DNA of 37,314 nucleotides from CANJDH01 sp031430015 (GCA_031430015.1 JANPAR010000312.1:1-37314), one strand, 5' to 3'. Counted from the first letter of the stretch, positions 15,956-24,215 are shown. The notes: generated by a model from the sequence alone, not told the origin. Translations and numbers: made by a program.

Positions 15956-15971
15956 CCAGAGCCATTCTTCA
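15956..15971. repeat. third, partial copy of the CCAGRAGCCATTCTTCA palindromic repeat
   Basis: CCAGAGCCATTCTTCA matches the loop and right arm of the palindromes at 34737 and 35906, with one base missing and without the left arm. It lies between the ModA-like gene and the racemase gene. Confidence 0.55.
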
Positions 15972-15993
15972 TGACATGATGCCGAAAAGGCAT

Positions 15994-16009
15994 GGTGGAA
16001 GCGGCTTTC
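15994..16009. repeat. GGTGGAAGCGGCTTTC repeat unit
   Basis: A 16-base motif found again, inverted, at 32895-32910 in another intergenic gap and at 3994-4009 inside a CoA-transferase gene. The bases on both sides form small hairpins (ATGCC, GAAAA, GGCAT before it; GCCGATGCC pairing with GGCATTGGC after it). It may be part of a REP-like element. Confidence 0.45.
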
Positions 16010-16070
16010 AGGCCGATGCCATGCGCAAACGGCATTGGCTTCAACGCCGTCTTGCCGGTACGATGCAGGC

Positions 16071-16850
16071 ATGACTACCTCTCTCCCCCGCATCGGCATC
16101 CTCGGCGGCATGGGGCCGTTGGCCACCGCCGATTTTTTCGCCAAGCTCACGCGCGCCACGCCGGCGGTGCGCGATCAAGACCACTTCCCCGTCACGCTCG
16201 AATCAGCGCCGCAGATTCCCGACCGCGTCGCTGCCATGCAGGGGCGTGGCGAGGATGTGCTGCCGGCCCTGCGTGCGGTGGCGCAACGTTTGATCGATGC
16301 CGGTTGCGACGTGATCGCCATGCCGTGCAACACGGCACACCTGTGGCACGCCGCGTTGGCTGCGGAACTGCCGGTGCCGTTCCTGCACATTGCCGACGCC
16401 GTGGCGGCGCAGCTTCGCGAAGTGCGCAGCGAGACCGGCGGTGCAGTGCGCAAAGTGGGCCTGATGGGGACGACCGCGACCTTGGCGTCGCGCCTCTATC
16501 AGGATCGCATCGCCGACCTCTCCGGCGGCGGTTTTGAATGGGTGCTGCCCACCGGCAATGAGATGACCTCTAACGTGATGCCAGGCGTCGCCGCAGTGAA
16601 GCGTGACGAGATCAGCGCAGCCCGTGCGCTCTTGCTCCCCGTGGCGCAGCGCCTGGCAGAGCAGGGCATCGACGCCCTCGTGCTGGGCTGCACTGAAATC
16701 CCGCTGGCCATCACACAGGCGGACGTTGCGCAAGCAAGCGGCGGCGAAAGCAGTTGCCTGCGCGTCATCGACGCCACCGACGCCCTCGCGTGCGCCACCG
16801 TGGATGCCGCTCTCAAGCTGCGCGGCAGCGGAGCACGCCGCGCCGCGTGA
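16071..16850 (+). CDS. aspartate/glutamate racemase family protein
   Basis: 259 residues from ATG 16071, where the family start M-T-T-S-L-P-R-I-G-I-L-G-G-M-G-P lies. Cofactor-independent racemases use two cysteines; here C86 in A-M-P-C-N-T-A-H and C207 in L-G-C-T-E-I-P-L, both in the expected places. This type usually interconverts L- and D-aspartate (or glutamate), though related proteins racemise other acidic substrates. The regulator gene starts 28 bases after the stop, and aspA and the Glt importer follow, so aspartate is the likely substrate. Cytoplasmic. Length is normal for the family (230-260). Confidence 0.88.
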   Translation: MTTSLPRIGILGGMGPLATADFFAKLTRATPAVRDQDHFPVTLESAPQIPDRVAAMQGRGEDVLPALRAVAQRLIDAGCDVIAMPCNTAHLWHAALAAELPVPFLHIADAVAAQLREVRSETGGAVRKVGLMGTTATLASRLYQDRIADLSGGGFEWVLPTGNEMTSNVMPGVAAVKRDEISAARALLLPVAQRLAEQGIDALVLGCTEIPLAITQADVAQASGGESSCLRVIDATDALACATVDAALKLRGSGARRAA

Positions 16851-16878
16851 ATTGTTGCCTTGCGCTACCCTGATCGCC

Positions 16879-17910
16879 ATGGAATCGAAATGGCTCGAAG
16901 ACTTCATCTCACTTGCCGAGACGCGCAGCTTTTCGCGCTCTGCACTTGCGCGCCACGTTACGCAGCCGGCCTTCTCGCGGCGCATCCGCTCGCTTGAAAC
17001 CTGGCTCGGGGCCGACCTGATCGACCGCACCTCGTATCCCACTCGCCTCACACCCGCTGGTGAAGTGTTTTACGAGCAAGCACTGGCCATGCTCGACAGC
17101 ATTTCGGGCACGCGCGCCTTGTTGCGCGGGCAGCGCGCTGCCGCTGCGCGCGAGATTGATTTCGCCGCGCCGCATACGCTCTCGCTCACGTACTTTCCGC
17201 GCTGGCTTACCGCCCTGGAGCAAGGCTACGGCCCGTTCAAGAGCCGCCTGATCGCCGCCAACGTTCACGATGCGGTGATGCGCCTGGTCGAGGGCGGCTG
17301 CGATTTGCTGATGTGCTATCACCATGCGCGCCAGCCGGTGCAACTCGACCCGCAGCGCTACGACATGCTGCTGCTCGGACGCGAACGCATTGCGCCGTAC
17401 GCGCGCTCTGACCGCAGCGGCAAGCCGGCGTTTGCACTGCCCGGCACGCGCGAGCAGCCCTTGCCGTATCTCTCCTACGGCCAGAACGCCTACCTCGGGC
17501 GCATGGTCGAGATGATCCTGGCGGACGCAAAAAAGCCACTACACCTGGAGAAGCGCTACGAGACCGACATGGCGGAGGGCCTCAAGATGATGGCGCTCAA
17601 CGGCCACGGCGTCGCCTTCCTGCCTGCGAGCGCAGTGGTGACGGAACTGAAAGCCAGGACCCTCGCAGCGGCGGGGGAGGCGTGGAGCGTCGAGATGGAG
17701 ATTCGTCTCTATCGCGAAAAGCCTTCGCCAGGCCGGCCCGGCAAACGCGCGGCGCTGGAGGTGTGGGACTACCTGACAGGACAAGCAGCAAAGCAGCTCG
17801 GCAAGCCGGCGGAAAGACGGCCGGCGAAGCAGGGCGCGCAGCAAGGGGCAAGCGGGGCAGAGCGTGCCGCCAAGGTTATGCCGAATAAGCATGAGGCGAT
17901 GAAAACATAG
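16879..17910 (+). CDS. LysR-type regulator, HypT/YjiE-like
   Basis: 343 residues. The N-terminal winged helix-turn-helix covers residues 1-60 (M-E-S-K-W-L-E-D-F-I-S-L, then Q-P-A-F-S-R-R-I-R-S-L-E). Compared with E. coli HypT, the hypochlorite-responsive LysR regulator, the similarities run through the effector domain: A-P-H-T-L-S-L, and L-S-Y-G-Q-N-A-Y-L-G-R-M for L-N-Y-S-R-N-S-Y-M-G-R-L. HypT senses oxidants through methionines; this protein's role is unknown and could instead be control of the aspartate genes around it. A Lys/Ala/Gln-rich tail of about 35 residues is extra. It sits between the racemase gene (28 bases) and aspA (62 bases) on the same strand. Confidence 0.88.
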   Translation: MESKWLEDFISLAETRSFSRSALARHVTQPAFSRRIRSLETWLGADLIDRTSYPTRLTPAGEVFYEQALAMLDSISGTRALLRGQRAAAAREIDFAAPHTLSLTYFPRWLTALEQGYGPFKSRLIAANVHDAVMRLVEGGCDLLMCYHHARQPVQLDPQRYDMLLLGRERIAPYARSDRSGKPAFALPGTREQPLPYLSYGQNAYLGRMVEMILADAKKPLHLEKRYETDMAEGLKMMALNGHGVAFLPASAVVTELKARTLAAAGEAWSVEMEIRLYREKPSPGRPGKRAALEVWDYLTGQAAKQLGKPAERRPAKQGAQQGASGAERAAKVMPNKHEAMKT

Positions 17911-17912
17911 CA

Positions 17913-17942
17913 TTGGCCTTGCGCGCAGCGGCTGCGTACAGT
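17913..17942 (+). promoter_or_regulatory. possible sigma-70 promoter for aspA
   Basis: TTGGCC and TACAGT separated by 18 bases, 31 bases before the aspA start. A loose match only; it would allow aspA to be transcribed apart from the regulator gene. Confidence 0.22.
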
Positions 17943-17972
17943 CTCGCTCCATTACATTGACTGGAAGCCGAC

Positions 17973-19460
17973 ATGACTGCCCCCGCCGCCCCCGCCGCAA
18001 CTACCGCCCCCATCGCCGCCATCGCCCTGGGCAGCACCCCCGCACCCACCCGCAACGAACACGACCTCCTCGGCGCGCGTGATGTCCCCGCTGCGGCCTA
18101 CTGGGGCATCCACACCCTGCGCGCGCTGGAGAACTACCCCATCAGCGGCACCCGCATCGGTGCCTACCCCGACCTGATCCGCGCCTTGGCGCTGGTCAAG
18201 CAAGCGGCCACGCGCGCCAATCTCGACCTCCAGCTCATCGACGCAGCCAAGGCGCGCGCCATCGAAGCGGCGTGTGTGGAAGTGGCCGGCGGTGCGCTGC
18301 TTGATCAGTTTGTCGTCGATGTGATTCAGGGCGGTGCCGGCACCTCGACCAACATGAACGCCAACGAAGTGATCGCCAACCGCGCGCTCGAATTGATGGG
18401 GGCGGCCAAGGGCGACTACACCACGCTGCACCCGATTGAAGACGTCAACGCGTCGCAAAGCACCAATGATGTGTACCCCACCGCGCTCAAAGTCGCGGCG
18501 TGTTTCGCCATCGAGCGCTTGCTCGCGGCGATGGCGCAGTTGCGCGGTGCGTTCGAGAAAAAGGCCTTCGAATTTCGCGACGTGCTCAAGATGGGCCGCA
18601 CCCAATTGCAAGACGCCGTGCCGATGACCCTCGGCCAGGAGTTCACCACCTACGCCATCATGCTCGGTGAAGACGAAGCGCGGCTCAGTGAGGCGCGGGC
18701 GCTGATCCAGGAAATCAACCTCGGCGCCACGGCGATTGGCACCGGCATCAACACCGACCCCGAGTACGCGGGCCTGGCGTGCCGCTACCTGAGTGAGTTG
18801 TCCGGCCTGCCGCTCAAGACCGCCGCCAACATGATCGAGGCGACGCAAGACACCGGTGCCTTCGTGCAGCTCTCCGGCGTGCTCAAACGCATTGCCGCCA
18901 AACTCTCCAAGACCTGCAACGATTTGCGCCTGTTGTCGAGCGGCCCGCAGGCCGGGTTCGGCGAGATCAACCTGCCGGCGCGCGCAGCCGGCTCGTCCAT
19001 CATGCCGGGCAAGGTCAACCCGGTCATTCCGGAAGTCGTCAACCAGATTGCGTTTGAAGTCATCGGCAATGACATCACCATCACCATGGCATCCGAAGCC
19101 GGGCAATTGCAGCTCAACGCGTTCGAGCCGATCATGTTCTGGAGCCTGGCCAAGAGCATCACCCACCTCACGCACGGCTGCCAGACGCTGGCCGTCAATT
19201 GCGTGGCCGGCATCACCGCCAACCGCGAGCTGCTCGCAGCGCGCGTGCGCTCCTCGGCGGGGCTGGCCACCGCGCTCAATCCCCATATTGGGTATGAGAA
19301 CGCCACCATGATCGCCAAACAGGCCATCGCCACCGGGCGCGGCGTGGCCGAGCTGGTGCTGGAACACGGTTTGCTTAGTGAAGCCCAGTTGGCCGATATT
19401 CTGCAGCCGGAAATCCTTACCCAGCCGCACCGTCTCAAACCGCTGCGCCATGCGAAATAA
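17973..19460 (+). CDS. aspA: aspartate ammonia-lyase (aspartase)
   Basis: 495 residues. Aspartase reversibly removes ammonia from L-aspartate to give fumarate, feeding the TCA cycle. The fumarase/aspartase signature G-S-S-I-M-P-G-K-V-N-P spans 340-350, with the flexible-loop catalytic Ser in S341-S342. Other superfamily blocks are G-A-G-T-S-T-N-M-N-A-N-E (121-132), N-A-S-Q-S-T-N-D-V-Y-P (159-169) and G-R-T-Q-L-Q-D-A-V-P (208-217). N-A-N-E-V and G-R-T-Q-L-Q-D suit aspartase better than fumarase C. The first 26 residues are Ala/Thr/Pro-rich and atypical; the conserved part begins at R-N-E-H-D-L-L-G. The gene lies between a regulator and the Glt importer. Cytoplasmic homotetramer in the family. 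Confidence 0.95.
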   Translation: MTAPAAPAATTAPIAAIALGSTPAPTRNEHDLLGARDVPAAAYWGIHTLRALENYPISGTRIGAYPDLIRALALVKQAATRANLDLQLIDAAKARAIEAACVEVAGGALLDQFVVDVIQGGAGTSTNMNANEVIANRALELMGAAKGDYTTLHPIEDVNASQSTNDVYPTALKVAACFAIERLLAAMAQLRGAFEKKAFEFRDVLKMGRTQLQDAVPMTLGQEFTTYAIMLGEDEARLSEARALIQEINLGATAIGTGINTDPEYAGLACRYLSELSGLPLKTAANMIEATQDTGAFVQLSGVLKRIAAKLSKTCNDLRLLSSGPQAGFGEINLPARAAGSSIMPGKVNPVIPEVVNQIAFEVIGNDITITMASEAGQLQLNAFEPIMFWSLAKSITHLTHGCQTLAVNCVAGITANRELLAARVRSSAGLATALNPHIGYENATMIAKQAIATGRGVAELVLEHGLLSEAQLADILQPEILTQPHRLKPLRHAK

Positions 19461-19469
19461 ATCTGTAAG

Positions 19470-19499
19470 ATGCCCCATCGTCCGAAGTGTGGGGGGCAT
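19470..19499. terminator. hairpin between aspA and gltI
   Basis: ATGCCCC, a 16-base loop, GGGGCAT just after the aspA stop. There is no T run, so it may be an mRNA-stabilising or weak attenuating hairpin and not a true terminator. Confidence 0.35.
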
Positions 19500-19582
19500 G
19501 CCGGACAGATAACTGGCAGCCGCTTTTATGCACCATCATGCACCATCAAGGAACGACTTTTTTAACCACCAAGGAGACAGCA

Positions 19583-20476
19583 ATGAAGAAATTGATTCCC
19601 GCACTCGGCCTCGCGCTCACCGCTCTGTTCGCCACCGGCGTGCAGGCGCAAACCCTCGACAAGATCAAGAAGGACGGCGCGATCACCATCGGCCACCGCG
19701 ATGCGTCGATTCCGTTTTCGTATTTCGATGACAAGCAGCAACCCATCGGCTACTCGATGGACATCTGCATGAAGATTGCCGATGCAGTGAAGGCAGAATT
19801 GAAGCTGCCGAACCTGAAAGTCAACCTCAACCCCGTTACCTCGGCGACGCGCATCCCGCTGATGGCCAATGGCACGATTGACCTCGAATGCGGCTCGACC
19901 ACCAACAACATCGAGCGCCAGAAGCAGGTGGCGTTTGCCCCCACCACCTTTGTGACCGCCAATCGACTGGCCTCCAAGAAGGCATCCAACATCACCAAGC
20001 TCGACGACATGAAGGGCAAGGCACTGGTATCGACCAGCGGCACCACCAACCTCAAGCAGGTCACCGAGCTCAACGGCTCGAAGAACCTCGGTATGAACAT
20101 CATGGCCGCCAAAGACCATGCCGAAGCCTTCCTGATGATCGAGACCGGCCGCGCCGTGGCGTTTGCGATGGATGACATCCTGCTCTATTCACTGATCGCC
20201 AGTTCCAAGGCGCCGGCTGACTACGTTGTCACCAACGAAGCGCTGTCGGTAGAGCCCTACGGCATCATGATGCGCAAAGACGATCTCTCTTTCAAGAAAG
20301 TGGTCGACACCGCGGTGATCAACATGATGAAGAGCGGCGAGCTGGACAAAATCTACGCCAAGTGGTTCACCTCACCGATTCCGCCCAAGGGTATTAACCT
20401 CAATCTGCCGATGACGGCGGCACTCAAGAAAGTCGTCGCCGCCCCGACTGATTCGGGCGATCCAGCCAGGTACTAA
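19583..20476 (+). CDS. gltI: glutamate/aspartate ABC transporter, periplasmic binding protein
   Basis: 297 residues from ATG 19583, chosen because AAGGAGA lies six bases upstream and residues 1-22 (M-K-K-L-I-P, hydrophobic core, G-V-Q-A) form a Sec signal peptide. The mature protein is a type II amino acid binding protein: I-T-I-G-H-R-D-A-S-I-P-F-S-Y, G-Y-S-M-D-I-C, then V-T-S-A-T-R-I-P-L-M-A-N-G-T-I-D-L-E-C-G-S-T-T-N-N in blocks, and E-P-Y-G-I-M. The combination T-S-x-x-R-I-P plus D-L-E-C-G-S-T-T-N-N is typical of GltI/DEBP. It heads the importer operon; a strong hairpin after its stop suggests it is made in excess over the membrane parts. Confidence 0.93.
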   Translation: MKKLIPALGLALTALFATGVQAQTLDKIKKDGAITIGHRDASIPFSYFDDKQQPIGYSMDICMKIADAVKAELKLPNLKVNLNPVTSATRIPLMANGTIDLECGSTTNNIERQKQVAFAPTTFVTANRLASKKASNITKLDDMKGKALVSTSGTTNLKQVTELNGSKNLGMNIMAAKDHAEAFLMIETGRAVAFAMDDILLYSLIASSKAPADYVVTNEALSVEPYGIMMRKDDLSFKKVVDTAVINMMKSGELDKIYAKWFTSPIPPKGINLNLPMTAALKKVVAAPTDSGDPARY

Positions 20477-20502
20477 AAAGCGCGCGGCAACGCAAGCAGT
20501 AG

Positions 20503-20540
20503 AAACGGGGGACTCGCGAGAGTTCCCCGTTTCGTTTTAC
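20503..20540 (+). terminator. intrinsic terminator-like hairpin between gltI and gltJ
   Basis: AAACGGGGGACT, loop CGCGAG, AGTTCCCCGTTT (12 pairs, one G-T), then CGTTTTACTTT. Probably partial termination or 3' protection of the binding-protein mRNA, a frequent set-up in ABC importer operons. Confidence 0.8.
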
Positions 20541-20633
20541 TTTGGCACCTTGGTTGCAGCATAGCAATACCGTTTACCTGATGACCCGCAGCATGTATTT
20601 ACCGCGCGATTCTGAGGGAGAGGAGGCCGTCAC

Positions 20634-21386
20634 GTGAATTACAACTGGAACTGGAATATTTTTTGGTCGCCGCATCCGGAGGGCGCCGGCACTTACATGT
20701 CATCGCTGATTGCCGGCTTGGGCTGGACGTTGTCTACAGCGCTTACGGCCTGGGTGATCGCGCTCTCGCTCGGTGCGCTGGTCGGCACCATGCGCACCAC
20801 GCCCACCAAGTGGATGGTGATGCTGGGCAACGCTTACGTCGAGTTGTTTCGCAACATTCCGCTGCTGGTACAAATGTTCCTGTGGTACTTCGTGCTGCCG
20901 GAAATGCTGCCCAAGGGCATTGGTGATTGGTTGAAGCAACTGCCCAACGCGCCCTTCGTCACGGCCGTGATCTGCCTCGGCTTCTTCACCTCTGCGCGCG
21001 TTGCCGAGCAGGTCAAGGCCGGCATTGGCTCACTGCCGCGCGGCCAGACCATGGCCGGCACTGCGCTTGGCTTGACGCTGCCGCAGACCTACCGCTTTGT
21101 GGTGCTGCCGCAGGCGTTTCGCATCATTCTGCCGCCACTCACTTCCGAGTTTCTCAACATCATCAAGAACAGCGCCGTCGCGCTCACCATTGGCCTGGTC
21201 GAACTCACCTCGCGGGCGCGTTCGATGCAGGAGTTTTCGTTTCAGGTGTTTGAGGCCTTCACTGCCGCTACGCTGATTTACATCTTTGTCAACATCATCG
21301 TCGTCAACCTGATGCGCCTTCTGGAAAAGAAGATTGCCGTGCCAGGCTTGATCGGTGGCGGCGGCATGATGGGTGCGGGCCACTAA
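20634..21386 (+). CDS. gltJ: glutamate/aspartate ABC transporter permease
   Basis: 250 residues. It starts with GTG at 20634, supported by GAGGAGG nine bases upstream. It is a HisM/GltJ-type permease with about five membrane helices; the N-terminal M-N-Y-N-W-N-W-N-I-F-W and V-E-L-F-R-N-I-P-L-L-V-Q are hallmarks of GltJ. The EAA coupling loop that contacts the ATPase is seen around G-T-A-L-G-L-T-L-P-Q-T-Y-R-F-V-V-L-P-Q-A in pieces at about 142-161. It pairs with GltK to form the membrane channel for acidic amino acids. The gltK start lies about nine bases after the stop. Confidence 0.94.
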   Translation: MNYNWNWNIFWSPHPEGAGTYMSSLIAGLGWTLSTALTAWVIALSLGALVGTMRTTPTKWMVMLGNAYVELFRNIPLLVQMFLWYFVLPEMLPKGIGDWLKQLPNAPFVTAVICLGFFTSARVAEQVKAGIGSLPRGQTMAGTALGLTLPQTYRFVVLPQAFRIILPPLTSEFLNIIKNSAVALTIGLVELTSRARSMQEFSFQVFEAFTAATLIYIFVNIIVVNLMRLLEKKIAVPGLIGGGGMMGAGH

Positions 21387-21400
21387 AGGAGACCATGACC

Positions 21401-22159
21401 ATGTTCTCCAATTTCGATTTCAACGTCATTGAGCGCTCGTGGAAGTATTTGTTCTTCGACGGCATGGCATTCACCCTGCAACTGACGGCGCTTGCCATGG
21501 CAGGCGGCATCGTGGTCGGCACCCTGCTCGCGCTGTGCCGGTTGTCCAAGTTCAAGGTGCTCGCCACCGTAGCCGGCGGCTATGTCAATCTGGTGCGCTC
21601 GATCCCGCTGGTGCTGGTGATCTTCTGGTTCTATTTCCTTGTGCCCTACATCGGTAGTTGGGTCATCGGCATCTTTAGCGAAATCGCGCCCGGATTGGTG
21701 ACGTGGTTGCTTGACACGCTGGGCGTGCGCTGGACGATGGGCCAGCCGATCAAAGTCGGCGCGTTCACCTCGTGCCTGATCACCTTCATCATGTTCGAGG
21801 CCTGCTACTACTGCGAGATCATGCGCGCCGGCATCCAGTCGATCCCGCGCGGGCAGGTGTGGGCCGGCTACGCACTCGGGCTCAACTACTGGCAGGCGAT
21901 GGGCAGCATCGTGCTGCCGCAGGCGTTCCGCAACATGACGCCGGTGCTGCTCACCCAAACGGTGGTGCTGTTCCAGGATGTCTCGCTGGTCTATGTGCTC
22001 TCGATCACCGACTTTGTCGGCGCGGCCTCCAAAGTGGCACAGCGCGACGGGCGCCTGGTCGAGATGTATCTCTTTGTAGCCCTCGTGTATTTCGTGCTGT
22101 GCTTCGGGTTGTCGAGCGCGGTCAAGAAATTCCAGAACAAGATTGCCATCATCCGCTAG
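21401..22159 (+). CDS. gltK: glutamate/aspartate ABC transporter permease
   Basis: 252 residues from ATG 21401. The ribosome-binding site AAAGGAG at 21385-21391 is nine bases from this ATG but only three from an in-frame ATG at 21395, so the later one is preferred. The sequence begins M-F-S-N-F-D-F-N-V-I-E-R-S-W, as in GltK proteins, and has V-N-L-V-R-S-I-P-L-V-L-V and the coupling loop G-Y-A-L-G-L-N-Y-W-Q-A with I-V-L-P-Q-A-F-R. About five membrane helices. It is the second half of the heterodimeric channel with GltJ, and precedes the ATPase gene by 29 bases. Confidence 0.93.
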   Translation: MFSNFDFNVIERSWKYLFFDGMAFTLQLTALAMAGGIVVGTLLALCRLSKFKVLATVAGGYVNLVRSIPLVLVIFWFYFLVPYIGSWVIGIFSEIAPGLVTWLLDTLGVRWTMGQPIKVGAFTSCLITFIMFEACYYCEIMRAGIQSIPRGQVWAGYALGLNYWQAMGSIVLPQAFRNMTPVLLTQTVVLFQDVSLVYVLSITDFVGAASKVAQRDGRLVEMYLFVALVYFVLCFGLSSAVKKFQNKIAIIR

Positions 22160-22188
22160 GCGGGTGCACTTCCATTCGGGGAAATCAA

Positions 22189-22923
22189 ATGATTGAAATC
22201 AACAACGTCAGCAAGTGGTACGGCAGCTTTCAGGTGCTCACCGACTGCACCACTTCGGTCAAGAAGGGTGACGTGGTCGTAGTGTGTGGCCCGTCGGGCT
22301 CGGGAAAATCGACCCTGATCAAGGCCGTCAACGGCCTCGAGCCGTTCCAGAAGGGCGACATCCTGCTCGACGGCATTTCGGTGGGCGACCCGAAAACCGA
22401 TCTGCCCAAACTGCGCTCGCGCGTCGGCATGGTGTTCCAGAATTTTGAATTGTTCCCGCACATGACGGTGACCGAAAACCTTACCATCGCGCAGATCAAG
22501 GTGCTCGGCCGCACACCGGACGCGGCGAAAGAGAAGGGGCTCAAGTACCTCGACCGCGTCGGCCTGATCGCGCAAAAAGACAAGTTTCCCGGCCAGCTCT
22601 CGGGCGGCCAGCAGCAGCGCGTCGCGATCGCGCGCGGCCTGGCGATGGACCCGATCTGCATGCTGTTTGACGAGCCGACCTCCGCGCTCGACCCCGAAAT
22701 GGTCGGCGAAGTGCTCGATGTCATGGTGCAGCTCGCGCAGGAAGGCATGACCATGATGTGCGTGACCCACGAAATGGGCTTCGCACGCAAGGTCTCGAAC
22801 CGCGTCATCTTCATGGACCAGGGCAAGATCGTCGAAGACTGCGTCAAGGAAGAATTCTTCGGCAATCCCGATGCAAGGTCGGAGCGGGCCAAGAACTTTC
22901 TGTCGAAGATCCTCGCGCATTGA
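22189..22923 (+). CDS. gltL: glutamate/aspartate ABC transporter ATP-binding protein
   Basis: 244 residues from ATG 22189 (M-I-E-I-N-N-V-S-K-W-Y-G). A standard polar amino acid transport ATPase: Walker A G-P-S-G-S-G-K-S-T (34-42), Q-loop V-F-Q-N (82-85), ABC signature L-S-G-G-Q (137-141), Walker B C-M-L-F-D-E-P (157-163), D-loop S-A-L-D and H-loop V-T-H-E-M-G. It hydrolyses ATP on the cytoplasmic face to drive import through GltJ/GltK. The last gene of the operon; a nine-pair hairpin without T run lies 20 bases past the stop. Confidence 0.95.
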   Translation: MIEINNVSKWYGSFQVLTDCTTSVKKGDVVVVCGPSGSGKSTLIKAVNGLEPFQKGDILLDGISVGDPKTDLPKLRSRVGMVFQNFELFPHMTVTENLTIAQIKVLGRTPDAAKEKGLKYLDRVGLIAQKDKFPGQLSGGQQQRVAIARGLAMDPICMLFDEPTSALDPEMVGEVLDVMVQLAQEGMTMMCVTHEMGFARKVSNRVIFMDQGKIVEDCVKEEFFGNPDARSERAKNFLSKILAH

Positions 22924-22942
22924 GTTGATGCGGCGCCGCCGC

Positions 22943-22975
22943 GCGGCGTTCGATTAAAGCGCCTCGGAACGCCGC
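22943..22975. terminator. hairpin downstream of gltL
   Basis: GCGGCGTTC, a 15-base loop, GAACGCCGC: nine perfect pairs, 20 bases after the gltL stop and before the convergent DUF3563 gene. No T run, so termination is only possible. Two copies of CGGCGCGTGCA follow within 35 bases. Confidence 0.4.
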
Positions 22976-23036
22976 AACCGTTACGGCGCGTGCAAGGCTT
23001 GCGGCGCGTGCATGGGGAGTGCCGCTCGCCGCTACA

Positions 23037-23348
23037 TCAAAACAGCGACTTGGGGCGGCGTTCCCACTCCTGCATGCGGCGCTCAAGGTCGAAGCAATCA
23101 GTCGAGCCTGCCAGATACGCCTCGTATTCCCGGTCCACCGGTTGGCGCAGCAACGACTTCACGCCATCGCGAAAGCGCGTCGGAAGGCTCTTCAGACTGA
23201 ACAATATTTCGACAAGGCGCTCAGCGCTGCGCCGGTGAATGTTGGCGAGGGCTAGCTCGCCTTCATTGAGACCGGAGGCGGCAAGCCACGATCCTGGCGC
23301 AAGTAAGCTCGCAGGCAGGGCCGGAGAGGCGTGATGGAAAGCGTGCAT
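23037..23348 (-). CDS. DUF3563 family protein
   Basis: 103 residues from ATG 23348 (M-H-A-F-H-H-A-S), with AAAGGG eight bases upstream; an in-frame ATG at 23384 lacks such a site. The C-terminal E-Y-E-A-Y-L-A-G-S-T-D followed by D-L-E-R-R-M-Q-E-W-E-R-R matches the short DUF3563 motif of small Burkholderiales proteins. The middle, R-R-S-A-E-R-L-V-E-I-L-F, is charged and probably helical. The family has no known function; copies are often many per genome. The upstream region is AT-rich and holds an inverted repeat. Confidence 0.7.
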   Translation of the reverse strand: MHAFHHASPALPASLLAPGSWLAASGLNEGELALANIHRRSAERLVEILFSLKSLPTRFRDGVKSLLRQPVDREYEAYLAGSTDCFDLERRMQEWERRPKSLF

Positions 23349-23379
23349 GATGTGCCCTTTCTGAGCAAAAATGGTGCAA

Positions 23380-23394
23380 TGCACTTTTAGTGCA
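23380..23394. promoter_or_regulatory. inverted repeat upstream of the DUF3563 gene
   Basis: TGCAC, TTTTA, GTGCA, inside a pair of direct GTGCAAT repeats and next to an AT-rich stretch (23400-23430). It looks like a regulator site or promoter region for the DUF3563 gene; no factor can be named. Confidence 0.35.
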
Positions 23395-23492
23395 ATACCA
23401 CTAAAAATTATTGATATATAAACGTTTTACTGCTTCATGTAGACCATATTGGGACAGAATTGCCGCATTGCAACAAGATACTTAAAGTGAAC

Positions 23493-23540
23493 CCGGCCGC
23501 TAGAAAAGCTAAGGGCCGGCAAGTACCGGTTTCCGGTACT
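23493..23540. repeat. two adjacent hairpins at the edge of a truncated gene
   Basis: The first is CCGGCC paired with GGCCGG at 23493-23519 with an A/G-rich loop; the second is AGTACCGG, TTT, CCGGTACT at 23522-23540 (eight pairs). The truncated LysR frame begins right after, so these hairpins mark the breakpoint. Confidence 0.55.
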
Positions 23541-23544
23541 GCAT

Positions 23545-24160
23545 CCGGCATCCACCCGACACCGACGTGCGCATCGCCGCCGACGCGCAATACATCGATC
23601 CGCGCCAGTCCGAAGCCGACAACGCGTTTCACCGCGTCATGGTCGAGAGCGCGGACTTCGACATCGCCGTGCGCTTCGGCTCCGGCCAGTATCCCGGCTG
23701 GCAGGTCGACAAACTATTCGACGTGGTTGCGACGCCGCTATGCAGCCCGCGCCTGCTCAAAGGTGCGCACCCGCTGCGCACGCCCGGCGACCTGCGCCAC
23801 CACACGCGGCTGCACGACGACACCATCTCGTTCGAGCAGGGCGGCATCGACTGGAACGCCTGGCTCCACGTCGCCTACGTGCACGATATCGACACCACGC
23901 GCGGCGCGCACTTCAACCACGCCGTGCTCGGTCTCCAAGCCGCGATCGACGGCGTCGGCGTGGTGCTGAGCTACCCGGCCCTGGCCTCGCTCGACATCGC
24001 ACGCGGCCGCCTGGTGGCACCGTTCGAGCTGCAGGTGCCGGTGGAGTTTGCCTACTACGCGGTCAGTGCCGAAACCGCGCAAACGTCGCCCACGGTCACC
24101 GCGTTTCGCACCTGGCTGCTCGAAGAAGCGCAAGCGGTACAAGGCGGGGAACACATCTAA
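23545..24160 (+). pseudogene. LysR regulator without DNA-binding domain (GcvA-like), 5' truncated
   Basis: About 200 residues remain. R-H-P followed by D-V-R-I-A-A-D-A-Q, then F-D-I-A-V-R-F-G-S-G-Q-Y-P-G-W, then A-V-L-G-L-Q-A-A-I-D-G-V-G-V and a C-terminal F-R-T-W-L-L-E-E-A, match the effector-binding domain of GcvA-type LysR proteins. The helix-turn-helix and linker (about the first 110-130 residues of a 300-residue protein) are absent, and the upstream DNA in this frame does not supply them. A GTG at 23567 could start translation of a stub, but it could not bind DNA as the family does. Confidence 0.85.
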
Positions 24161-24215
24161 GAGCTGCGGTTGAATCGGCTACGATGCAGGGTCCAGCAAT
24201 CCGGCGCCTTCCTCC

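Noticed and set aside
17952..19499. Long open frame antisense to aspA (about 515 codons)
   Set aside because: A high-GC shadow frame: His/Arg/Gly-rich, no recognisable domain, and the opposite strand is a clear aspartase.
23380..23394. NtrC-binding site
   Set aside because: TGCAC arms recall NtrC sites, but the centre is shorter than the standard spacing and no sigma-54 promoter is near.
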